Positions 1-5,799 of a DNA stretch of 24,374 nt are shown here, piece after piece (positions within the stretch are counted from its first letter, which is position 1; each line of letters opens with the position of its first letter). The stretch lies in contig UQFQ01000019.1 in NCBI GenBank assembly GCA_900540395.1, forward strand, positions 1 to 24,374, written 5' to 3'. Position numbers and translations under genes: made by a program. The stretch is from an uncultured Mollicutes bacterium. GTDB lineage: Bacteria; Bacillota_I; Bacilli_A; RFN20; CAG-826. Under the pieces are notes generated by a model that ran no database searches, was not told the DNA's origin, and saw nothing but the letters and a program-made list of their open reading frames with translations.

Positions 1-1
1 A

Positions 2-49
2 GTTCGTACCAAAAAAGACCATAAACTAAATAAAAAAAGATATTCTTAA
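2..49 (+). CDS. Possible C-terminal tail of a gene entering from the left edge (partial)
   Basis: Frame 2 is open from the window edge to a TAA at 47-49. It gives a short, very basic tail (VRTKKDHKLNKKRYS). The other two plus frames stop earlier. A basic tail would suit the end of an Rhs C-terminal domain or another accessory protein, but 15 residues cannot identify a family and the reading could be chance. Confidence 0.25.
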   Translation, partial: VRTKKDHKLNKKRYS

Positions 50-156
50 AAAAGATTTTGCATAATTGGTGTTACTGTTATTTGAAAGAAAATAGACAAT
101 TAGGTAGTAATATAACCTGCCACTTTAATATAATATCTAGGTAAGAAGAAGCAGTT

Positions 157-879
157 ATGAAACGTTTTAATAAGATAACTTTAATTTATACATTGCATGT
201 AATTGTTGTTTTAGGTGGTGTAGCTTTAGCAAGTTATTTAACTTATCTTTCTAATGGTTATTTTGGAGATCCAATATTAAATGGTGTTTATTGTGCGATG
301 GTTTTAATTTTTTATTCTTTTTTTGTTTGGGTATTATCGTTTCTCTTTTTTAGGATTTTATTAAGAGCCAACTTCAGTTTAAATAAAACTTTAATATTTA
401 AAACATCTTTAGCTCCTACCTTTAAAAATGAAGTGATTATTAATGATGCTTCAACATTTTATATTTCAAATTTTTATAATCTAAAAACTATTGCTACTCA
501 CAAAATAGATTCTTTAGATATTAATAACATTAAAAATGTAAGAGCAGTAGCTAATAGTGAAATTAAGAAAAAATATAAAAAAGCTAATTCATTTTCAATA
601 GTTTTTCCTCATTGGAGTAAGCAATACAATATTTTTATTTATGATGCTGTTTATAAGATGAGTAAGGTTTTTACAATAGTAAGAGAACTTAATCAAGATA
701 AGCATTTTAAAGAAAATCGAGTTAATTTCTTTTATTTAACTAATGATCAACTTTTGATTATGAAAACATATGACGCTAGCAAGTTTTCTCTTTGGTGTTT
801 CTTATGCTACAGAAGCGCAATTCGAAAAATTTGTAAGCAATTTAATATTCAATATAAAGAGTTATTGAATGTATTATAA
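157..879 (+). CDS. Two-helix membrane protein, paralogue 1 of the Rhs-flanking family (putative immunity protein)
   Basis: This is a 240-residue protein with two N-terminal hydrophobic helices (about residues 8-30 and 42-70) and a basic, probably cytoplasmic, C-terminal domain of about 170 residues. I do not recognise a named family. It is clearly homologous to the genes at 2278 and 3040. Shared features are a VIINDxSTFY-like segment at the start of the soluble domain, then THKI, and a C-terminal block containing YRSAIRKICKQFNI and ending KELLNVL. The start is the ATG at 157 behind a poor purine stretch (aagaagaag). It sits just upstream of an orphan Rhs tip. By analogy with known Rhs orphan arrays, a membrane immunity role is possible, but this is inference from position only. 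Confidence 0.75.
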   Translation: MKRFNKITLIYTLHVIVVLGGVALASYLTYLSNGYFGDPILNGVYCAMVLIFYSFFVWVLSFLFFRILLRANFSLNKTLIFKTSLAPTFKNEVIINDASTFYISNFYNLKTIATHKIDSLDINNIKNVRAVANSEIKKKYKKANSFSIVFPHWSKQYNIFIYDAVYKMSKVFTIVRELNQDKHFKENRVNFFYLTNDQLLIMKTYDASKFSLWCFLCYRSAIRKICKQFNIQYKELLNVL

Positions 880-898
880 TAATCAAAATTAAAATTTT

Positions 899-921
899 AT
901 CCTAGAATTGTAGGGATTTTT
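899..921 (+). terminator. Weak intrinsic terminator after paralogue 1
   Basis: A short stem (TCCTA/TAGGGA) is followed by a five-T run, 20 bases after the stop at 879. A second perfect AT-rich stem (ATTACAAAA/TTTTGTAAT) follows at about 929-950. The stems are weak, so termination may be partial. Confidence 0.4.
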
Positions 922-1033
922 AATAAAATTACAAAAATAGTTTTGTAATTAGATTTTATTTTAAACTTAAATAATTCAAACTTTCTTTTGATATTGGTAA
1001 TTTCGCATTTAATTTAGATAACTTTTTAAATGA

Positions 1034-2236
1034 TTGTTATTGAGCTATTTTGAGTATGATTCCTCAAACCCTTTCAATCCTATAAAGTATGGAAACAAGG
1101 AATTCACATTTGAAGGTAAGAGGCTTGCAAAGTATGAAAATTCCTCGATAAAGGTGGAATATCTATATAACGAACAAGGATTGAGAACAGAAAAGAAATT
1201 TTCTTCTGGCTCAAGAATTAAATTTGTTTATGATTCCAATAAGCTTATTAGCGAGATTGGCGATGCTTACCGACTCGATTTCCTTTATGACGATTCTGGT
1301 TTGCTTTATGGATTTATTCTAAATAAAGATCATATATATTTTTATCTCAGAGATGTTTTTGGCAATATTTTAGGAATTTTAGATGAAAGAAAATCATTAA
1401 TCGTTAAATATAAATATGATGCTTGGGGTGAAATTACAGAAATCATTTCTGATTCAGACACCGAAATAGGAGAACTTAATCCGTTTAAATTTAAAGGCTA
1501 TTATTATGACCGTGAGTCTAGTATGTACTATTGCAAATCTAGATACTACGTTCCTGAATGGTGTCGTTGGTTAAACGCAGATAATCCAAAATATTTAGAC
1601 TTTAAAGATGTAAAAGGAACTAATTTATTCGTTTACTGTCAAAATGATCCAATTTTGGGAAGAGATGAGGAGGGCTCTTTATGGATAACTATAATTCTAG
1701 TATCTCTAGCTTGTGGTCTTATTTCAGCGGCAGTTAATGCTATTGATTCAGTTATTAAAGGAGAAGAAGTCACGTTTAAAAATATAGCAAGCAGCTTTAT
1801 TGGAGGAGCTGTTGGCGGCGCAGTACAATTCATTCCTTTTGTGAGAGACTTTAAATTATCTGGGTATATTAGTGCTGCTGCAGAATCATTTAGTTATGAA
1901 CTATTTAGCTATCTTGATGGAACAAAGAAATTAACTGCAGATAGTATTGTTGCTTCATTGCAAAAAATAGGTGCAGATGTAATCGTCAATGGCACAACTA
2001 GCCTTATTGCCGATAAAATGTTTTCTTTTGCAGATATTAGATTAGATTTAAATGCTGGTTTTGATAGAGGGTTCATTCAACAGTCGTTAACAAAAACAGG
2101 CTCAAAAATACTAAGAGAAAGTGTGAAGAGTTCACCTATAGAAAATATGCTTCAAGATATTTTCGAAATGCTCGACAAAAATCTTGGGAAAAACGAATAT
2201 AAAAATGAAACAAATCCAATAGTTGCATTTAATTAA
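1034..2236 (+). CDS. Orphan, 5'-truncated Rhs/YD-repeat tip with C-terminal variable (toxin-type) domain
   Basis: The 400-codon frame opens straight into Rhs core sequence. Seen in order are FEYDSSNPFNP, FTFEGKRLAKYE, VEYLYNEQGLRTEKK, VFGNILGILD, YKYDAWGEI, then the core-end block GYYYDRESSMYYCKSRYY, LNADN, NLFVYCQNDP (residues about 1-210). The DPxG boundary of the family is replaced by GRDEEG. Residues about 215-400 are a different, Gly/Ala-rich, partly hydrophobic domain (IGGAVGGAVQFIPF) of unknown activity. The full family has many YD repeats and a secretion signal upstream; here the frame begins with a TTG after a TGA and lacks a ribosome binding site. It is therefore a displaced 3' module, expressible only after recombination with a full rhs gene or through weak initiation. 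It is flanked by paralogous membrane genes that could encode immunity proteins. Confidence 0.8.
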   Translation: MLLSYFEYDSSNPFNPIKYGNKEFTFEGKRLAKYENSSIKVEYLYNEQGLRTEKKFSSGSRIKFVYDSNKLISEIGDAYRLDFLYDDSGLLYGFILNKDHIYFYLRDVFGNILGILDERKSLIVKYKYDAWGEITEIISDSDTEIGELNPFKFKGYYYDRESSMYYCKSRYYVPEWCRWLNADNPKYLDFKDVKGTNLFVYCQNDPILGRDEEGSLWITIILVSLACGLISAAVNAIDSVIKGEEVTFKNIASSFIGGAVGGAVQFIPFVRDFKLSGYISAAAESFSYELFSYLDGTKKLTADSIVASLQKIGADVIVNGTTSLIADKMFSFADIRLDLNAGFDRGFIQQSLTKTGSKILRESVKSSPIENMLQDIFEMLDKNLGKNEYKNETNPIVAFN

Positions 2237-2268
2237 TTTAAATAATTGTATAAACTATTAAATATAAA

Positions 2269-2376
2269 GGCGCGGGTATGTCAAGATTAAGTAAGATTAC
2301 ATTTTTAATGAATATTCAAATTTTTCATTTTTTTGTAATTTATATACCTATTCTTATTTTTGTGGGCGCCCGCGCC
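2269..2376 (+). promoter_or_regulatory. GC-only long-range complement covering the ribosome binding region of the 2278 gene
   Basis: GGCGCGGG at 2269-2276, directly before the ATG at 2278, is perfectly complementary to CCCGCGCC at 2369-2376 inside the coding region. The surrounding sequence is strongly AT-rich, so this eight-pair GC helix would dominate local mRNA folding and could hide the start site. A regulatory role is inference. Confidence 0.45.
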
Positions 2377-3012
2377 AGCTTTATTAAGAATACTTGGGCT
2401 GCTATAATTGTGTTTTTATATTTTGCAATTATTTTTGGGCTCTTATCAAGCCTTCCTGTTGAATTTTTATCAGAAAGAGTTTTAAGAAGATATAGGTATT
2501 CAGGAGAAACGGCTGTTATTCCAATTGAACTGACCGCTTCAAATAATTTTAAAAAATTAGTAATTAACGATTTTTCTACTTTTTATTATAAAAAAAATAC
2601 GACAATTAATTCTATATCAGTTCATAAAATATCAACGTTTAATTACCATTATTGTAAAGAATTGTTGGGAAATTTTTACGATAAAATTGTATTTTTCTTT
2701 CCTTCTTTAAGACGCAGATATAGTAGACATAGGTTTTCTAGACGGTTTACAAATATCAATATCTTTTTATATTATGGAGATGCTTCAATCAAAGATTTGG
2801 AGAAACTAGTTAAGAATTTCAATAAAGATGCGAATTATTTTGAGTACTATATGGTGTGTGCTTATTCCGTAAAACAAAATCTACTAGTTATAAAAAAATT
2901 CAGCCTTAATGACAAACATTATGATTTTGCATTATATGGTTATAGAAGATGTGTTAAAGCGCTTTGCAAACTTTACGGAATAAAATTTAAAGAATTATTA
3001 AAATTTTTATGA
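2278..3012 (+). CDS. Two-helix membrane protein, paralogue 2 of the Rhs-flanking family (putative cognate immunity protein)
   Basis: This 244-residue protein has two hydrophobic helices (about 8-32 and 40-62) and a basic soluble domain with an Arg-rich patch (RRRYSRHRFSRRF). It shares LVINDFSTFY, SVHKIS and the C-terminal block YGYRRCVKALCKLYGIKFKELL with the 157 gene. It starts 41 bases after the orphan Rhs module, the place where an immunity gene is expected in polymorphic-toxin loci. The region before the ATG is aaggcgcgggt, which contains a GC-only segment pairing with 2369-2376. The gene ends in TGA at 3010. Paralogue 1 ends at the same point of the alignment with TAA, so this TGA is a real stop. 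The molecular function is unknown. Confidence 0.75.
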   Translation: MSRLSKITFLMNIQIFHFFVIYIPILIFVGARASFIKNTWAAIIVFLYFAIIFGLLSSLPVEFLSERVLRRYRYSGETAVIPIELTASNNFKKLVINDFSTFYYKKNTTINSISVHKISTFNYHYCKELLGNFYDKIVFFFPSLRRRYSRHRFSRRFTNINIFLYYGDASIKDLEKLVKNFNKDANYFEYYMVCAYSVKQNLLVIKKFSLNDKHYDFALYGYRRCVKALCKLYGIKFKELLKFL

Positions 3013-3039
3013 GTATGAGCTCTAAATGGGAAATTTTCT

Positions 3040-3780
3040 ATGCATAAGTATGATAAAGTAATTATTTCTTATTTTATTTTAGGTATATCCTTAATTATTT
3101 GTATTGTTTTGAGCGTATTTGCTTATAGGATTCCATCTCAAATTTCGGAAAATATTCACGCCAACATAATTTTTTACATAATGATTGTGTTTATGATATT
3201 TTCAGTAACCATTGGGCTTTCAATAATAATATTATTGTTGATTTTTATTAATCCACAATCAACTACAAGATGCGAAACTTGCTCATTAAACGTTAGTATT
3301 GAGGAGAGCAAAATCAAACACGATGAAGCTGATAAATTAGAGAAAAGAAGAACTTATTTTATAAAGAAGAATAAAATTTCAACTTTTACATTTGCTTTGG
3401 ATACAAATTTAGAGTACAAATCGCTAAAAGAAAAAATAAAGGAAATAAATTTATATTTACGAAATAGCTATTTTAAAACTTACAAAATAAATCCAGCTTT
3501 GAAACGGAATTACCGTATAAATATTTTTTGTGTTGATACTTTCTGTGAAAATGATGCTATTAAGATGGTGTGTAGACTCAATTCAAATTCAAGTATTCAA
3601 AAGAAAAATCTAAATATTGTTTATCTTGAACAAGAGAAGAAATTAATTTTTAAGAAAATCGATCTTATTGGAAACATTTATCGCATAAATTTAATTTTTG
3701 CTTATTTTAGATGCATTAGATTATTATCAAACACATTGAACATTAGTTACTCAAGCCTAGTTGATGAAATACTAAAGTAA
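3040..3780 (+). CDS. Two-helix membrane protein, paralogue 3 of the Rhs-flanking family
   Basis: A 246-residue protein with two hydrophobic helices (about 8-30 and 42-72), then a charged linker and a basic soluble domain. It is more divergent than paralogues 1 and 2. It keeps the KISTFTF strand, the EQEKKLIFKKIDLIGN block and the C-terminal YFRCIRLLSNTLNISY helix in the same order. It starts 27 bases after the 2278 gene with a weak ribosome binding site (tggga about 10 bases before ATG), and is probably co-transcribed with it. It has three Cys in the linker and loop regions (TRCETC, FCVDTFC) that the other copies lack. Immunity or regulation for an Rhs toxin is possible; nothing in the protein names an activity. 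Confidence 0.7.
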   Translation: MHKYDKVIISYFILGISLIICIVLSVFAYRIPSQISENIHANIIFYIMIVFMIFSVTIGLSIIILLLIFINPQSTTRCETCSLNVSIEESKIKHDEADKLEKRRTYFIKKNKISTFTFALDTNLEYKSLKEKIKEINLYLRNSYFKTYKINPALKRNYRINIFCVDTFCENDAIKMVCRLNSNSSIQKKNLNIVYLEQEKKLIFKKIDLIGNIYRINLIFAYFRCIRLLSNTLNISYSSLVDEILK

Positions 3781-3804
3781 GTTTAATCTAATCATGATAG
3801 TCAT

Positions 3805-4029
3805 GTGAAAGAGAAAGATTTGACATTAATTAATGAAGTATTTAATTTGCATACTAAACGAGTAACTTAATTCTTTATATTCTTCAAAAGAGTAAATGCT
3901 ACTTATAAATAAGCTTGTTGCTAATTCCGGTTTCTTATACCTGGCTATTTTTTAGCTTATAGAAAAGCAATAAAACTTACTAGTAAGGCTTTTAGTCTTG
4001 ACTACAGTAAATTTACTTATGAACTTTAG
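3805..4029 (+). pseudogene. Decayed 3' remnant of a fourth paralogue
   Basis: No intact frame exists, but stitched pieces match the C-terminal third of the 3040 protein in order. KDLTLINEVFNLHTKRV (3814-3864) is in one frame. LLINKLVANSGFLYLAIF (3899-3952) is in the next frame. AYRKAIKLTSKAFSLDYSKF (3955-4014) is back in the first frame and ends at TAG 4027-4029, where the paralogues also end. The match is to IFKKIDLIGNIYRINLIF then AYFRCIRLLSNTLNISY of the 3040 protein. Two compensating frameshifts plus internal stops mark it as dead. Confidence 0.7.
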
Positions 4030-4055
4030 GAAAAAATAAGATTATGTTTTACTAT

Positions 4056-4087
4056 GACCGGCAAATGCAATGTTTGCCGGTCTTTTT
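4056..4087 (+). terminator. Strong intrinsic terminator closing the Rhs/paralogue array
   Basis: A perfect 10-bp stem (GACCGGCAAA/TTTGCCGGTC, seven-base loop) is followed by TTTTT. It separates the paralogue array from the holin pair. Confidence 0.9.
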
Positions 4088-4162
4088 ATAAATTGTTTTG
4101 GTTTTGCATAGAAATTACTTTAAAACAAACAATTATTAATAAATAAGAAAGGCGGTGATGAA

Positions 4163-4480
4163 ATGGATGGAACATCGATTGTATTAACGATAATTAGTGT
4201 ATTGGGAACTATCTCAAGTATATTGTTTGCCTACTTGGCTTTTAGAAACAATGATAAAAAAGAAAACAAAAGTGAAGGTAAAAATGAAGGCGTAGTTTTA
4301 AGTGAAATTGGTTATATAAAATCTTCAATTGATCGTATTGAGAAATCTTTAAACCATCTTGAAGAAAGATACAATGAACTTTCAAATAGATTAACAAAAG
4401 TAGAAGAGAGCACAAAAAATGCTCACAAAAGAATTAGTGAACTACACGATGAAATTAAAGGAGGTTCAAGTCATGAATGA
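4163..4480 (+). CDS. Small membrane-anchored coiled-coil protein of phage XhlA-like architecture
   Basis: This 105-residue protein has one N-terminal hydrophobic helix (about residues 6-27), a charged linker, and a heptad-rich helix (about 48-100, with IDRIEKSLNHLEERY and LSNRLTKVEEST). That layout is typical of XhlA/haemolysin-type accessory proteins that sit beside holins in Bacillus-group phages and phage-like elements. The start is the ATG at 4163 behind aaaggcggtgatga. The gene overlaps the next start by eight bases (stop at 4480, next ATG at 4473), so the two are translationally coupled. No endolysin follows. The family call is by architecture; the sequence is too simple for certainty. 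Confidence 0.6.
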   Translation: MDGTSIVLTIISVLGTISSILFAYLAFRNNDKKENKSEGKNEGVVLSEIGYIKSSIDRIEKSLNHLEERYNELSNRLTKVEESTKNAHKRISELHDEIKGGSSHE

Positions 4481-4868
4481 AATACTTATTAATGTTTTAA
4501 GTTGTATTGTAACTGTAGTAATTATTCCTCTTATTACTTTATTAGGTTCTAAACTTATTAAATGGATTTCTAGTAAACTTGATAATGAGGAAAGCACAAA
4601 ATTAATCTCTGAAGCCTCAACAATTGTATTAAACGCGGCTAAATGTGTTTTTCAAACTTATGTTGAAGCTTTAAAGAAAGATAATAATTTCGGGAAAGAT
4701 GCACAGCTGATTGCTTTTAATAAAGCAAAAAATATAATTTCTTCTCAACTAAGTGAAGAGATAAAAGAATTTATTAATACTCATTTTGGTAATCTAGAAT
4801 CTTGGGTTGATACTCAAATTGAAGCGAGTATAAATACGCTTAAGATTGATAATAATAAGGTAAATTAA
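4473..4868 (+). CDS. LLH-like phage holin
   Basis: The ATG at 4473 has a good ribosome binding site (ggagg, 4460-4464), so I use it rather than the in-frame upstream ATG at 4419. The 131-residue product has one N-terminal transmembrane helix (about residues 5-27), then an amphipathic helical tail. An AxxxVxxA-type segment (ASTIVLNAAKCVFQTYV), a charged KDNNFGKDAQLIAFNKAKN segment and a C-terminal IEASINTLK complete the pattern. This order and length fit the LLH-type holin family, in which membrane-inserted helices permeabilise the cytoplasmic membrane. Here it could be a prophage remnant, or an export pore for the neighbouring Rhs-type proteins; the latter is speculation. Confidence 0.65.
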   Translation: MNEILINVLSCIVTVVIIPLITLLGSKLIKWISSKLDNEESTKLISEASTIVLNAAKCVFQTYVEALKKDNNFGKDAQLIAFNKAKNIISSQLSEEIKEFINTHFGNLESWVDTQIEASINTLKIDNNKVN

Positions 4869-5086
4869 GTCGAACAGTAATATCAATAATAGTGATAAAT
4901 AAAGATATTTATTAAATTGGGAATATATAAATTTATATAGGTGCTTAAAATCATGAAATGCTTCTAAATAAGTAAGAAATGAAAGATAGAGTAAAAAAAT
5001 AAAAAGTATTAAGGCGCTCTCAAAAATGTGCAGACATCGTTTTAATTCCTAAACTAAAAGTTGGGCAAGTATTATATTATGTATAT

Positions 5087-5692
5087 ATGTTTGAACTAGA
5101 GCTTAAGCCTTTAAACTTTCTTAAAGATAAAAATGTGCTTCTTGAATTAACTAAGCAAGCCGTTAAATTTAATCGTTTTGTATTAGAAAAAGATGTTGAT
5201 GAATATGCGACAAAGTTTTTTCTAGAGAACTACAAAAACTCTAGTATTGCACTTGGCGCTTATATTAATAATGAATTAAAAGGATTTATTCTTTTTAGTT
5301 CGCTAAAAGAAGAATCGATAAATAAAGATTTTCCTAAGGAATTATATGATATAGTTAAGAAGAAATTTGCTGATTATGATTATTTAGAGGATATATATGT
5401 ATATCGTAAGACATGCGACAACATAATAAAAAGAGTTGCTACTGGAGCAGATGGAGAAATCACTTTGTTTGTTGTTAACAAAAACGAAAGAGGAAGTGGA
5501 ATTGGTAGAAAACTTTTAAATGAATGTTTAAAAATTATTGAAAATGCTCATTATCAAAAAATCTTTTTAACGAGTGATAGTGAATGTAATTACACCTATT
5601 ATCTAAAATTTGGATTTAATATAGTTGGTGAAGATTATGTCTTCTATAAAAATGATAAAGTTCAAGCCTATATCGAGGTTAAAGAAATATAG
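5087..5692 (+). CDS. GNAT-family N-acetyltransferase
   Basis: A 201-residue protein with the GNAT fold signature. The acetyl-CoA binding motif A is ITLFVVNKNERGSGIGRKLL (about residues 125-144, the RGxGIG pyrophosphate loop). It is followed by YQKIFLTSDSECNYTYYLKFGF (motif B), where a Tyr precedes the G-F turn. The acceptor substrate cannot be told from the sequence; small molecules or protein N-termini are both possible. There is no Shine-Dalgarno before ATG 5087; an AT-rich stretch (attatattat) lies 7-16 bases upstream, so a leaderless message is possible. The 218 bases between the holin and this gene hold no recognisable feature. Confidence 0.85.
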   Translation: MFELELKPLNFLKDKNVLLELTKQAVKFNRFVLEKDVDEYATKFFLENYKNSSIALGAYINNELKGFILFSSLKEESINKDFPKELYDIVKKKFADYDYLEDIYVYRKTCDNIIKRVATGADGEITLFVVNKNERGSGIGRKLLNECLKIIENAHYQKIFLTSDSECNYTYYLKFGFNIVGEDYVFYKNDKVQAYIEVKEI

Positions 5693-5723
5693 TAAACTAC
5701 TTTAAAATTAAGTTTAATAATAG

Positions 5724-5753
5724 TTGACAACTAAATCAGCTTCTATAAATAAT
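5724..5753 (+). promoter_or_regulatory. Candidate promoter for the GH31 gene
   Basis: A consensus -35 TTGACA (5724-5729) is followed 18 bases later by AATAAT (5748-5753). The start codon follows at 5800, with agaaggga as ribosome binding site. Confidence 0.5.
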
Positions 5754-5799
5754 ATTAACGGAATTTAAATAATTCTATGAGTAGAGAAGGGAATTAAAA

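Noticed and set aside
1639..1833. Minus-strand frames (1639-1833, 6409-6627, 9693-9878, 20341-20604, 21243-21518) as genes
   Set aside because: Each lies wholly or largely opposite a well-supported plus-strand gene (9693-9878 also spans the metK terminator), and none gives a recognisable protein.
2278..3780. 2278 and 3040 genes as one fused protein read through TGA
   Set aside because: They are in the same frame, but each is a full-length paralogue with its own pair of N-terminal helices and its own C-terminal end.
4419..4472. Upstream ATG 4419 as the holin start
   Set aside because: It lies deep inside the previous gene without a ribosome binding site, whereas ATG 4473 has GGAGG at the right distance and starts the hydrophobic helix.
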